A program made the position numbers and the translations under genes. Positions 1-53,580 of a DNA stretch of 64,000 nucleotides are shown one piece after another. Within the stretch, counting starts at the first letter, position 1, and the number at the start of each line of letters is the position of its first letter. Source of the DNA: Euglena gracilis (lineage: Eukaryota; Euglenida; Euglenophyceae; Euglenales); assembly GCA_039621445.1 (NCBI GenBank), contig CP154957.1:20724607-20788606 (forward strand), given 5' to 3'. Below the pieces are notes generated by a model, which was not told the origin of the DNA, did no database searches, and saw nothing but the letters and a program-made list of their open reading frames with translations.

Positions 1-172
1 CATTGGATGGTACTGGGTACACCTTAGACATGCCGCACATTGAAGCCTCCTGATATTGCAACAATTTGAAAGGCCTTTGCAACTCGCTGATGGTCTCCGG
101 GGGAAAAGCATTTTTGGGGGTGTCCCACTATTCAGTTTCCCTGGACCGTCCCACTATTTAGTTTCCCTACTG
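1..172. mobile_element. Right end of a Tc1/mariner-like element
   Basis: The stretch ends in two direct copies of a GTCCCACTATTYAGTTTCCC motif and then CTACTG followed by TA at 173-174. It matches the right terminus of the foldback element at 13,067-14,561, including the preceding GCAACTCG...GGGGGTGTCCCAC. Ends beginning CAGTAGGG next to a TA are typical of Tc1/mariner elements. The left end lies outside the window, and no transposase frame is readable here. Confidence 0.6.
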
Positions 173-180
173 TATAAGGT

Positions 181-277
181 GTTTCGTGTTCTGATCCCAC
201 TTTTTTATCAGGAAAACTGGGGGCGCTGAAGGCGCCCCCGGTTTTCCTGGTGAAAAAGCGGGGTCAGAACACGAAAC
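181..277. repeat. 97-nt near-perfect palindrome
   Basis: Two arms of about 46-47 nt, from GTTTCGTGTTCTGA to its complement TCAGAACACGAAAC, flank a short TGAA loop near 227-230. The centre is a pure GC stem (GGGGGCGC/GGCGCCCCC). Only a handful of arm mismatches are seen. It abuts the end of the Tc1/mariner-like element. It could be a small foldback transposon; no target duplication is evident. Confidence 0.85.
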
Positions 278-540
278 AATGATGAAACCGTGTTAAGAGA
301 CCACGATGTACACCGGTAGTGAAAACCGTGTTCAAGTCCACGTGATTCGCGCAAAAAAAAATGGCGATTATAGTAAACACGCACAATGCACACGTGTTCA
401 AGATCAGAGTAAACACGCTTTCCGTACAATGTACAGGTGTTACAAACATGGTACATTTGGATTGTACCGTGTTTGTAGGAAAATGTGTTTACTCTTTTTT
501 TGTAACATTTGTACATTGGACGGAAAGCGTGTTTACCCTG
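278..540. repeat. Short-period repeats around ACACGTGTNCA
   Basis: Many diverged copies of AACACGTG, GTACATTGGACGGAAAGCGTG and GTTTACTCTGATC occur in both orientations. The same words recur at 1,480-1,720 in opposite order and at 63,890-64,000. The two blocks bracket the dispersed repeat at 541-1,440 and may be its terminal arms. Confidence 0.5.
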
Positions 541-1740
541 AAATGAATGAACACGTGCACATTACGGGCTTCACACCCTTCACAGCCATGTTGCGCCTGG
601 CTAAACCTGCTGAGCAGTTTGTGGAAGCCCTCCAAAAGGTGAAATCTCCATCCAAGGAAGTTGATGCTTTGGTTGGTGAATTCCCCCCCCCCCCCAGATC
701 TGGTCTCGTCAAAAGATTACCATGACCGGCTGCCTTGACCTGTTTTTATGGAATATATGGGGGTTTGCAGCCCATGGGGTACAGCACACCACGTTGGACA
801 ACTGTTTTTGGGGGTGGGCCCGGTGGTGCATTGATGCTCGGGTGTTGTATGCGACACCCGAGCAACAACTCGCCTGCGTTGCTGCCCGTACGGAGAGAGC
901 TGGAACATATTTTCGGTTTCGTTCCATGACTGTTTTGTCTTTCCGCACGTACCTCAATTCCATTGTTTTTTTTTGTACATCGTGCAGACGGTGAGGGACC
1001 TCCAATTGTGGGCTCCTCGGCTTCTCAATTCCCCAAATTCCTTGCTTTCTTTGCCTCTGTCGCAACAAAAACCATGGACGAGAAGGCTGCGGGTTGGCAG
1101 GGGGATTCATCCAGCACCGTTCTCACTGAGGAGGAATTGATATCAGTGGTGTCCACGTTTGAGGAAAATCACAAAATGGCAGTCCAACGTTGGAACACAC
1201 TGTGCCTTGGTTTTTCAACTACGTCCAGGGCAGAGGTGCTGAAAAGGTGGATGGTGGAAAATTTCAAACCTCGCATCATTGACGGATGTAAGGCCTACGA
1301 GGTCGTTGTCGGGTCAATGAAGAACCATCAACCCAAACTTCCAGCCACAGACAAGCAACTCCTGGCCAACCTTGTCATCACCGGGGACAATCCGCCAATT
1401 TGTCTGGTGCGAGCCACTGAGTCATTGAGTCATTGAGCCAGTCTGGTTTTGCTTGCCATCATCCTATAAAATGTTTTTAATTTGTAACACGGTAACAATC
1501 CAAATGTATCGTGTTTGTAACACGCAAACATTGAACGGAAAGCGTGTTAACTCTGATCTTGAACACGTGTACATTGTAGGAAAACGTGTTTCCTCTTTTT
1601 TGTAAAACGTGTACATTGGACGGAAAGCGTGTTTACCCTGATCTTGAACACGTGTACATTCAAAATGTGTTACAAACACGTGCACATCACCGCTGTACAA
1701 ACACCGTTTTCACGGCCGGTGTATATTGTGGACTAAACAC
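541..1740 (+). repeat. Dispersed repeat, copy A (uninterrupted)
   Basis: This is near-identical to 61,850-62,572 plus 63,668-64,000 in the same orientation. Shared landmarks are the CTTCACACCCTTCACAGCC start, the CCATGGACGAGAAGGC block, and the double CATTGAGT before the stop codon. Copy A lacks the 1.1-kb insertion found in the second copy, so it shows the pre-insertion state. It could be a transposon or a segmental duplicate. Confidence 0.75.
988..1436 (+). CDS. Open frame inside dispersed repeat A, function unknown
   Basis: A TTTTTTTTGTACATCGTGCAG acceptor-like tract precedes an open frame that ends at a TGA at 1,434-1,436. The product is mildly charged, with stretches such as LTEEELISVVSTFEEN and KAYEVVVGSMKNHQPKLP, and would read as the last exon of an unknown protein. 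I recognise no family. In the distal copy the same frame is shifted near the DEKA segment and split by an insertion, so this is either a transposon gene or one member of a decaying pair. Confidence 0.35.
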
Positions 1741-2121
1741 GGTTTCAAGTTTTTCATGATTTTGGTTCTATGTGCATAGCAAAAAAGTGTTTACAGTTTT
1801 GTGTGTGCAAATGTGCACGTCTCACAGTTTTACACGGCGAAACATTTTACAGTCACGGGCATGGGTATGTCCCCATGGGCACCCATAATTGTTAAATGTT
1901 TTTCCACGAAGAGTAACCCGTTAAATATTTTTAATATCACTCTTTTTCCTGATGGGCTGTGGTACCCTTCCGGGGGGTTCGTAAAAATGATGAATTTGCT
2001 CGAAAACACCCATCTCAAAGAGAATAAGTGTGAATTAGGCCACCTAAGTGGGGGCATTGGGGGCTTTTTACTTTGGGGGACAATGTGCCTTTTTGAACAT
2101 CTCGTTTTGCAGGTTTGTAGG

Positions 2122-2283
2122 ATGCCTTTCCATCGGCAGAAAATGACCCTTGCAGACCCCGCCGACACATTCACCTCTCCTATGTCGGCCAGAGACCTGG
2201 AGAGTACTGCTCTAGATGGTATGCAGGGCTTGCAGGAGATCTCATCAGATTTTTGGGATTTTTGCGAGCAGCATTTACCCCCC
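2122..2283 (+). other. Weak exon-like open segment
   Basis: A TCGTTTTGCAG acceptor-like sequence precedes an open frame beginning MPFHRQKMTLADPADTF, with balanced composition until a poly-C run. No donor, homology or neighbour supports it. Antisense reading is also open. Treated as a hint only. Confidence 0.15.
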
Positions 2284-2289
2284 CCCCCC

Positions 2290-5200
2290 CTTATTGTCCC
2301 ACTGACCTGCAGCCCGATCAGACAACAGGTGGGGGACAATGAGAGCGTACCCAAAAAAATTTCATTGGGGCCGGCAAAAAACCCTCTGTTGGCCGGGGCC
2401 CAGGGACAATAAAGGGGGGGGTGGCATGGCATGTGGAAACTTTGGAATTGTGCATATTTATTTCTAGTGTTTCTTAAGGTGGACTCCACCCTTCCCCAGG
2501 GAGGGGGACCTTTCCAGCCAGCAGCTCTAGCTGTTGACCCCCCACCCCAGGTTCAAGTGGTTGTAAAGTTTTCGCAGCTCAGCAAAGCCAGGCTGAACCA
2601 ATTTCTTTGAACAGGGGCCAAAAGTGGCCCCTTTTTGAGGTTTTTGAGGACCACTTTTTGTGGGGGGGGTTCACCTAAACTTTTTTTGGGATGAAAATGC
2701 AACCCTTTTGAATTTGTTGAGATGTGTTTCCCTGCCAGCCATGACTACGAAGCAGGTACATTGGACTATCAAGATGGTGGCAAGAGTGACAAAGCACCCA
2801 CACCTTTTTTCCCCAAATAACTCCACCCTGTACCAACCTTTTCAGTTTTATTGAGCGATTTTTATTTGTGTTCATTTTCTGAATTCCACGAATGCATTTT
2901 TGTGAGTCATATGCAAGTATCTACACCATTTTGCCTTTCCCCTTAGCCAAATTCAGCAAGACCACAAGAAAGGGTGAAAAAATGTCTTTCAACGATTTCC
3001 ACCCTCATTTTTTTTCATTGAGGAAATCCCATTTTCCCAGTGGATTGGCTTGGATGGATTAAGAATTATTGCAACTTTTGACAAATTTGTGGAGAAGCAC
3101 CTTTTTTGTGCCACGGGAGGTCAACCGTTTTTACCACTCACCTCTGACCTGGAGCTTCCGAGAAACTGTTCCCTGCCCGTATTCAAAGGTCCTGCTCAGG
3201 CTGTTGGTTCACTTCCCACAAAGACCAATGGGAAGTGAAGAAGTGGAAGGAAAACAATTAAAAAATGTGGTGCCTTCTCATGACCCCCTCCCCGGTCTGA
3301 CCAAAAACCCTACTGGATTTTGGCTCTTTATGCTCATTTTTGTGTGCCAGCCGGATCCCCCGGAAGCCGGTGGACCCCCACGGTCCAGCCAGCACTTTTT
3401 TCCCCCAGCCAGCACCCCCTGGGTCCTGAGAAACTTCCCTGCTTGTGTTGGCTTGAATCTGGAGTGCGTAAACCTAATTCCTGGAATGGACAGCACACTC
3501 AACAGCACAGTATTTCTCACTTTCACCGTAAAGCTACCGGATAGGGAAAAACATCCCAGGCCGGTAAATTTGAAAACCCACCCTGGGGGGGTGGGGCCAG
3601 GCAGGGGTAAATAAGTATGTGAGTGGGAGACAAGCCCGATGAGGACAGGTCAGTGATGGGGTTGGTCGAATGCAATCTGCCAGGCACAGGTGACTGCTGG
3701 GGATAATAGCACCAGGTTGTTAAAACAACCCCTTGGCTGGCTGGAAAAAGGAAATGGGGACAAACTGGAAAAATGCCCCAAAATCAACAAATCATACAAA
3801 GGTGACACCATTCCCCTCCTTATTTGACCCTCCCCCTTAATAGAGCACGGGTCTGGAGAAAAAAATATTTTTAGGCGACGAAGGCGCCGTAAGTTTTTTT
3901 CATCCTCTCTCAAAGCCAAATTTCCGACCCCCTTATTTGACCCCCCCCTTATTTGAGCATTTGGGGGACCCCATGGGGGGAGGTGCTAGGAGCACCCATC
4001 TGACCCCCCCCCCCGGGGGGTAGGGTTTTTGGGGGTTCCTGCCAATAGCAGGCACCCCCCTCCGACCCCGGCGCCGAAGGCGCCGGGGGCCCGGAAAAGG
4101 CCATTTTAATGACAATTTTCTGAGCCCCCCGGACCCCCCCGGGGGGGGGGTGTGCCTGCTAGGGGCAAGCACCCTATAGCACCCACCCACCCCCTCCCCC
4201 CCGGTCGGTAAGCAAGCATGGAGAGGACAGGGTTGGGAAAAGACGGCTCACCGGCTGAACACCTTTTCCTCCTCTGGAGGACACAACACCCTGGTCTGAA
4301 AATATTTTCCAGTCTATTGTCCCACAATGCGGCAAACCAGCAAACATACTGAGGAAGTTACATGAAAGCGTCGTTGGAATCCTGAATTATGTCCTTTGTG
4401 TATTTAGTAACCCTTCATCTTTGTTCCAGCCTTCAAAGTGTGAAAAAAGGGTTGGAGTCAAGTATGCGAATCGAGCTCATCTCCGAGGTTGCAAACAGGA
4501 AACTGGTGGCGACTGGCTGGAAGTGTTTTTCGATCGAAGCATGCCAGCTCCACACTCATAATTGGCCCAAATCACTGAATTTATTTTCATAATCCCACCC
4601 CACAGGGGAAAAAAGAGATGAAAAAAGGAAACAAAAAGGACAAGATGTTCAGAAAATTATGCTGTGAACGGAATAAATCAGTGGAAGATTGCACAAAAAC
4701 AACTCTCATATTTGTACCCCACCCCACATGTACATTTCCAATAAAATTGCCTGCACTTTGTGTCAAAAATGTTGCACTCAACACCAAAAACGAACACACC
4801 TTCTGTCAAAAATGTGTGCGCTTTGAACCAAAAAAGTTTGAATTTTTATGAAATTCGCATTTGGCTTGGATATTTTTGCACAGCTGTTTTTTTTAACTAG
4901 AGGCAAACATCTCAGATGACGTATTGGGTGTCATAAGCATTGGATGATACTTGCGACGCTCTAGAGGTCAAAGAGGCATCTACACAAGCTTTGCAACGCG
5001 CATGGGGGGGGGTGCAGTTGGCCGATTACCCATTGGGGGAAGGGAGATGGGTTTTTGCCTTTTTTTGCCCATATGTTGTCTCTTCGTTCCCATTCCTGGC
5101 GCCATTCAATGACGCAGGGGACTCATCTTCCTCTTCTGAAGAACTCTCAGCGACCACTTTGGATGGCCCTGCTTCTCCTCTAACCCCCAGGGATCCTGGC

Positions 5201-6094
5201 AGGCTGTTCCTTTCTGCAAATGCACGTCCCTCTTCTACAGCTTAACACTATTCCAATTTATCCATTTGGATCCCTCCTCTGTTGGAGCCCAAGGGTGCTC
5301 GCCAAGATAGTTGCCCACCCACCCCCAGGGATACATGGGAAGCTCTTCGGTTTTATGGAGTCCAGACCCCCCCCCCCCCCGCCTGTAGAGGGTCTGGACC
5401 CCCCCAGATTCGGAGGGGTGTCTGGCCCACCACCCCCCTCCTGGCAGGTTCCAAAAATGGTGAAAATTTTCTTCCCGCACTGTCCGCTGGAAAATGGAAG
5501 AAATGAACTTTCCCTCATTTTTGAGCATATGAGCATATTGCATTTTTTTTTATGCTTTGGTGTTTTTCGCATGAAAAATGTCAAAAAAATAAAAATGGGC
5601 ATTTTTTTTTGGGATTTATTTATTAATTTTAAAAGAAAACTCAGGTATTTTCAACAATTTTGGCCTGGCATCCGGCCCTTTGCTATCCGTAAAACCAAAA
5701 CTTTTCCTGGCCTCTTTCAGTGTCAAGATAAGAGGGGAGGTCCGACCCCCCCACCATGTTGGGAAGAGGTCTGGACCCTCCCCTCAAGGCTCCATGCATC
5801 CCTGAACACCCTGTGAGACATTTGGAATCCCATCATTCCACCCAGCGACCAAAAACAACAACAAATGCACTCATATGTTGGACAGCAACTTTCTTCACTG
5901 CGTGAAAGGCCCTCTTTTCATGAACTGATGATGAAGCATCTTGGACAATGCTCCCCCATTCAAACTTCAACTGGAAGTGTTTTTTTTTTGGAAAGGGCTC
6001 GTCCTGGCTCGTCCTCAGTCGATCCTCCATGCTGTGGGTGAGGAAGACCAGGGTTCAGGGACAGGCTTGTTTTACCCCCCCCCCCCTAGACGTA
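2290..6094. other. Spacer, no gene recognised
   Basis: The stretch holds C- and T-rich single-copy-looking sequence with several poly-C runs. There is a GC hairpin CCGGCGCC-GAA-GGCGCCGG at 4,068-4,086 inside a C-rich element (about 3,930-4,200). Fragments of CCAGCC/GTCCAG-type repeats lie at 3,345-3,440. No open frame has plausible composition and splice signals. Confidence 0.5.
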
Positions 6095-6491
6095 CGACCA
6101 CCCCTCATTTATGACCACCCCCCGGTCACAGGTTGCAGGTCATGGGGGTGTTATGACCACCCCCCCCCGGTCACAGGTTGCAGGTTGCGAAAAATTTAAC
6201 CCCCCAAAAATAAGTCCCCCCCCTGGCCGGTCCGAGCAAAAATCCATGAAATGGACCCCCCCAAAATAAGGTCCCCCCTGCCGGCGCGAAGCGCCGGATT
6301 TTTGAAAAATGGGACATTTTGGGGGGGGTAAATCTGCCATTTTGGGACAGTTTTCACACACTTCTACGACCGCCCCCTCATCCATGACCACCCCCCGGTC
6401 ACAGGTTGCAGGTTATGGGGGTGTTATGCCCCCCCCCCCCCCCCCCCCGGTCACAGGTTGCAGGAACCCGGTCATATGACTAGGGGGGGGT
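6095..6491. repeat. C-rich repeat unit, copy 1 of a tandem pair
   Basis: The unit starts CGACCACCCCTCATTTATGACC, contains several copies of GGTCACAGGTTGCAGG, and has a central hairpin CCGGCGCGAAGCGCCGG at 6,281-6,297. It ends CCGGTCATATGACTAGGGGG. It is almost identical to the unit 551 bp downstream. Confidence 0.85.
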
Positions 6492-6645
6492 AACTCGGAG
6501 TCCCCAGGGTGGGTTGGTGAGGACCGAGCCCCACGCGAGGTCTCGCTTCCAGTGGCAGAGTGCAGGTCCTGCCAAAAAATTTCTGGCAAAAAGCCTTTGA
6601 AGTTTTTTTTTTTAAGGTGAACTACCCCCCCCCCCCCTTTTTGTT

Positions 6646-7044
6646 CGACCACCCCTCATTTATGACCACCCCCCGGTCACAGGTTGCAGGTCACGGGGGT
6701 GTTATGACCACCCCCCCCCGGTCACAGGTTGCAGGTTGCGAAAAATTTAACCCCCCAAAAATAAGTCCCCCCCCTGGCCGGTCCGAGCAAAAATCCATGA
6801 AATGGACCCCCCCAAAATAAGGTCCCCCCTGCCGGCGCGAAGCGCCGGATTTTTGAAAAATGGGACATTTTGGGGGGGTAAATCTGCCATTTTGGGACAG
6901 TTTTCACAGACTTCTACGACCGCCCCCTCATCTATGACCACCCCCCGGTCACAGGTTGCAGGTTATGGGGGTGTTATGACCACCCCCCCCCCCCCCCCCC
7001 CGGTCACAGGTTGCAGGAACCCGGTCATACGACTAGGGGGGGGT
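6646..7044. repeat. C-rich repeat unit, copy 2 of a tandem pair
   Basis: A near-exact duplicate of 6,095-6,491, including the hairpin (here 6,832-6,848) and the closing CCGGTCATACGACTAGGGG. Shorter relatives occur at 16,788-17,007, and diverged ones near 31,400-31,520 and 33,500-33,930. The pair lies just upstream of the ABCC gene. Confidence 0.85.
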
Positions 7045-7277
7045 AGAACAGATTTGGCATCAAACATCAGAATTTTGAGGAAAGATGAACCATGGCTGGG
7101 TTTGTTGTTTTTTTTTTCGTTGGCAACCCCCCCCTTTGGGGTCCCAACGGGTCCCATGCTAAACCCAGCAGGTGGGCCCCCCTCCCCCTGAGGGTTTTGG
7201 AAGTCTGGCTGGGCAGCAGCCTGGCCGCAGCGGTGGGACTGGGCCTCAAAGTGGCGAAGGCAGAGGTTGCCATTGAG

Positions 7278-48295
<41,018 letters not shown>

Positions 48296-51200
48296 GTCTG
48301 AGAGGAAAGCTCCTCTCCCCAACTGCCCCTTCCTTTCCACAAATCAACCGCGATGTGATGGGCTGGCTGGCTGGGCACTCAAAAAGTCAGAAAACACATG
48401 TGCATGTGTGGCTTGTGCATGAAGGAATGTATTCATTATGGTGCATTTTACGAGAGAATTGTGTGTGTATGTATGAATTTGTGGGTGAACACAAATGCTT
48501 GTTGCGGACTGGCGCCTTTTGGTGGGCGAAAAGTGCCCTTTTCTAGGACCCTGTCCCAATCATATTGGATTGTTGTGTGGGCAACGCCAGGCACCCCTCG
48601 GCAGTGCTTCTGTGCACTATGCAAATGCACTCTGCTGACCTGCCCCCCCCCCTCCGTGGCTGTACCCCAACCCTCCCCGTGACCATGGGCATGGGTGTGG
48701 GACCGGACTGACCGGTGCATTCCTCGTCCGCCTCCCACCCTGCCCCCCGCCTGGCGCTTCTGTGGTGGCACTCTGTTGGCTGGCCTGGATGGTTTGGCTG
48801 GGGCTGACTGTCACTCCTGGCTCCTTCCGGTGCTGCCTGCATTGCATTTCTCCTCTGCGTTTCTGATGTTTCCAAAAGTCACCCATGGCACAGCCACATC
48901 GACTGGTGCATTCCGACCCAAGGTCCGCCTCACCCAGGTTGACTGACTCCCCGGGAGAGTGCGGGTTCCATACATGCCATCTGGCTCCTACTTGTGTCAC
49001 GGCTCTTGTGAGACATGACATAAACGCGGGACCCCCATTTCCCACCACCTCCTCTTCAATCTCATCCAATACCCTATCACTGAGGGTCATGGTTTGGGTT
49101 AAGGGTTAAGGGTCAGGGTTAAGCCCAACACTCGCCCCCCCCCCAATAAGACCCCACCAAAATAAGACCCCCTGACGATCTCACCAAAGATTCAAAAAAT
49201 ACACCCCCCCGAAACAAAGAAAATGCCCCCAAATGTGATTTTTGGTCTTTTTTTGACCCCCCCATTTTGCACGTGCTATAATTGGCATCTTTTGAGACAA
49301 TCTTTGCTCACCGTCCAAAATTGACCTTTTTTGGACCCCAGGAAAGCTTTTTTTAGCCAAAAATTTCCGCAAATCCAAAAGTGGACCCCCCAGACCTCCC
49401 TTTGGGATTTTCAGCAACGGGCCCAAAAAGGCGACCCAAGGTCTTACTGGGGGTTTTAACTGAACCCATAACCAGCCGCACACCCTCCTCTGTATACTCT
49501 TGCCTTTAATTCAAGATGTTCCCATTCCATCCCCCCCCCACCCAACCTCCCCCACCCTCACCCGGGTTCGCGCCATTTATGGCCCTTCCCATCGTTTACA
49601 AGCTGGAATAGTGGACCCCATCCTTCTCCAGCCAGCAATCTTTTTCCAATCTGGGAGCCCCCCCCCCCATCGACGTCCAGCCAACCTTCGGGCAGCTGGA
49701 TGGTGACGAGTTTTTTTTTGCCTCGGATGGGGCCAATGAGCAAAAAATGGGTCAAAAGTGGTCGTCCAGCTCAAATTTTTGGTAAAAACCCATTTTTTTG
49801 CCTAAATAGCAGTTTTCTGGGGGTGTTTTTTTTGCAGCTTTGATTTTTTGGTACTTTGTTCCACCCGGCTCGGGCTGGTTTTCAGCCAGGGGGGACCCCA
49901 TGGGGGGGGTCAGCCAGCAGCCTTTTTCCGGCCAGCCCACCTTTTCCAGCCTCTGAGCTGGACCCCTCCGGGGGGTCCTTAAGCAACACCCTGGCTCCAA
50001 CCTCACTGGAGCTCCAGCCACCGGACCCAGAGGGACGCCCACACTGTCTATCTTTGTGCCACAGTCAGCCAAGCAGTCACCTTCTCTGAGAACCGTGACG
50101 GCACCATTCAACCGTATGCGTATCCATGTGGTGATCAGCCACCATTTGACGTTGCTCTGTGTATGGGGAGGGAGGTCAGTGGACTAGGCTGCGCTGGAAG
50201 CTGACTGTCTGGCGCTCCAGGCTGAATGCGCTCCTGTTGACTCCTGACTCCGTTGGGTCCCTACAGTTGCCTTCTAGAACCGCTGCAAATACAGTGGCAT
50301 GCACTTTGGCTAGAAAACAGCTGTTCTTTGTCCTGTTCACGTGGTCCTGGAAAAAAATAGGAAGGGGGAGGGGTTAAAATGACGCTGGTGAGGATGACTG
50401 ATGTTGTAACTGCAAAATAAAATCAGTTTTCTGGGGAAATTGCAGTTTCAAAAAGTCCCAAACTCTCATTCTTCATCACCAGGGTGTGGGGCTTTGAAGG
50501 TTTAACTGGGTTTTTCCTGGCCTTTATAGTTGATGGGGTCTCACAAGAAAACGTGCCTGTCCCAGGGGGATGAATCGACACAGGAGGCTTTCAAAAATAT
50601 TCATTGGGGGGAAACTGTGGGAATTAAAAAAAACCCACTGCCGAGGCCAAGCAGCTTATCCTTGAAAATTGCCAAATTCCGACCCTGGCACATTAACCTC
50701 CGGGGGTGTAAGGTGGAGAACTGCCCACCTTTTGAAGGGATGACCCCCCCCCCACCGCTGTCGACCTGTAGCACCTCCCCAATGGGCAAATGGGCTGCGC
50801 ACTCGCTTAAATTTTGTTTCATGGTTGTTGTAGTGGGTCAAGAATTTTGGTAAAAATCTGCCACCCCACAACGTCCGAGTTTAGTCCTGAATGTGTGTTT
50901 TGTTATCAAACCATTGGCCTGCAAAATACCCAACGAGCTTTTTTCCCAAAGTACTCCCATTGGGGGAAATCAACAATTTGTAGGAGAGGTGACAAATTTT
51001 TGTGTAAGGCTTCATAATAACATGACTTTTTTGCAAGGGGGGGAAATTGCAAAAGAAATTTTTGAAAAAAACATGCATATTTTGGTCATTGGATTTTGTT
51101 GAGCATTAATATACATAAATATACAATTTTGGTCCAAATAGGACTTTGAATGGCATTGATAATTTTTGGACAATTTGCTTGCAACTTGAAGATGAAATAT

Positions 51201-51752
51201 CAAGGAGGGGTTGAGCAAAAGACGCCCGTGGGGGTCATAAACAGAAGCCTCACTTGAATAATATCACACACTCCCCCCCCCCAAATTCAGCAACCCCCAG
51301 ATTTAAGCGACCCCAAAGTTGGGCAACCCCTGGGACCAGTGAAAACTCAAAAAAAAATTTAAGCAACCCCCTGAAATTGAGGTAAAAAGAGGGAAATTTC
51401 AGGAAAATATGAAAGCGAAACAAGTTTAAACAGACACTAATAGCCCAATTTTTGTGAAAATGATCAAACCGGTTGAGTCTGCACCGTTTTGGGACGTTGC
51501 TATGTTGTTGTGTGCATTTTCGCTTTGAAAAAGCACCTCCTGCCTTCATCTGGGCAAGGAGAGACATTTTTTTTTGTTGACCGTTTGGTCCGAATAAGCA
51601 ACCCATCGACACATATGATGAAACCCCAATTTAAGCATCTCGCAGATCGACTGAAGCCCAAATTTAAGCAACGGGTTTGGGGGGGGTTTGGCCATGGACT
51701 CTTCCCATCCCACCTGCGGAGTTTTTTTTTTGTACTTTTATTTTGTCTTCAG
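48296..51752. other. Downstream spacer of ABCC gene, no gene recognised
   Basis: Contains probable 3' UTR, poly-C tracts, a telomere-like GGGTTAAGGG stretch near 49,100, and a MITE-like right end (CTTAAGCAACACCCTG) at about 49,978-49,993 with no identified left end. No exon with splice sites and plausible protein was found. Confidence 0.5.
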
Positions 51753-51827
51753 TGCGCGGAATTGGAAAGACGTTGAAAATCTGGAGCATTGAAACAAGGA
51801 CCTGCGTTCTGTGTGGTTCATTCCTTG
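51753..51827 (+). CDS. Isolated exon resembling a WD40 repeat end
   Basis: The stretch between TTGTCTTCAG and GTATCTGG reads RGIGKTLKIWSIETRTCV and then LCGSF. 'KTLKIWSIETRTCV' resembles the last strands of a WD40 blade ('DKTVKIWDIETGKCV'). No companion exons were found within a few kb, so it may be a pseudo-exon or part of a gene with large introns. Confidence 0.35.
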
Positions 51828-53580
51828 GTATCTGGAAAGTCAGAAAACATGTTGCAACTTTCAGTTTCCGCAGGTGTGTCATTGTGTGTGCGGCTGAGAT
51901 GAAGGGAGCATTGCACAAGGATGGCCGCCCGAGAGCCGGCTGCCCCGTCGCCCCACGGTTACCGGGGTATCCCTGGGCACTGGAGTTGTTGGGGCGTCGG
52001 TTCTGTGGCTGATGGCTGGCCCTCTCGCCCGCTTCCAACGAGTTCCGGCGCCAGTCCGCGCCAGAGCCAACCAAACACGCATACTTTTTATTTCAATTTG
52101 TGTTTCGCGGAGGGGGTCAGGGTTCCATACAGGGATGGCATCCGGAGTTGGTGGGAGGTTTTCACCCCCACCCCTCATTCGGGGCGTCCAAACCCTCACT
52201 GGCTTGGGGGTCTAAACCGACCAAGGGGGGTACCCAGGGACCCCTCTTAACAACCCCCCGAATAAGTGCGCAGTGCCCTAATTGTGCGAAGTACCCTAAT
52301 TATCGCGCAAGGGTCAGAAACTACCTCCCTAAAAAAGTGTGCACCCCCCAAAGGAGAAATCACTGTCACATCTCAGGTCAGAAGGCACACAAAATTCTCA
52401 GAATTGTCCTTCTCAGACCCAATACTTCTCGTCCAAACCCAAATTTGACACATAATCATTTGGGGTCCTCAACGACGTCCTTAAAATGTGCGCACCCATG
52501 CACTTTTTCGGGGGTTACAAGCCCACTTTTTCTTTCTGGCGGTTGGCACTTTGGTTATTTTTGCTCGAAAAGCACCCCCCCCCCCCAAATGACATTTTTG
52601 GCTTATCTCGGAAAATTTGGAGCTGCTGGGGGCCAGGAATTGGTCGCTTTGCTGCGCCACTGTTCAGGTGGAGGTGCCCCCCTCCCCATTGCCCATGGGG
52701 GGGGGGCGGACCACCCCACCTCCCCTGTATCGAACCCTGATGGGGGCAGCGGCAGCTGAGGCGGTTTGCTTGAGCTTGCCCTGCTGGTCAGAGCCCCCCC
52801 CCCACGAGGTGGGTGGGCCATAGGCCCGAAGCAGGAGCCAATTCAGGGTTTTCATCCAGTCCTTAGCAGAGACCACAGTGGGCAGAGACCACTGTCTCTG
52901 CCACACCCATGGTTTTTTTTACGGTCAGGGTTACGTTATTGTTTGGATTAATGTTAGGGCTACGGTTAGAACTGAATCCATCCAGACCAACAGAAGCAAC
53001 TGGCAGCTAGCTCAGCCCAAATCCTCTTTCCAGGGGGGGGCAAACACACGTTTTTTTTGTGTTTCATTTTCAATTCATATTTTCCCCGGTTTTTTTTCGG
53101 TTACCCCCCAAGAGTTTTCCAATTTCTGTGGGGAAATGTTTTTCAACGGGAAACTTCCATTTTATGGACCCGATTTCCTGAAAAGAGCAAACAAAAACGT
53201 TTTTGTCAAAGTTTTTTTTTCATTTTCGATTTTTTCCCTCAAATGCATATTTTTTTGAATCGTCATGTTCCCAAAATCGTTTCTTTTTTTGCCCTTCCTT
53301 CACCCAAAATTGAAGTTCGTTTTGACATCCCTGTGTTTGTTTGTTTTTTTTGTGTTTTTTGTCAAGTTTTTGTGTTCCCCCCCCCTGCCCCTCCTCCGGG
53401 GTGGTTCCTCCGGTGGATGGGCCGTCCTGTCGCCGTCTGCGGGTGGCTGCCTGGTGCTCAGTGCACCGGCGGTCTCCCGGGGCCTCTCCATGTCCGCCCC
53501 CCTCCCTTCCCCCTGCCCTCTTGGTTGCTTTGCGACGTCCCGGGGGCCTTTCATTGACGGACACCTGACGGCATTTGTAG
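51828..53580. other. Spacer, no gene recognised
   Basis: AT- and T-rich sequence with poly-C blocks. Antisense and sense frames here have poor composition and no paired splice signals. Confidence 0.5.

Noticed and set aside
709-1110. Antisense 133-codon frame opposite repeat copy A
   Set aside because: Mirror of a moderately GC-balanced sense frame; composition is poorer than the sense strand and it is broken in copy B.
1830-2489. Antisense 219-codon frame
   Set aside because: Overlaps poly-C/G runs, Cys/Pro-rich, no splice context; the sense frame is equally weak.
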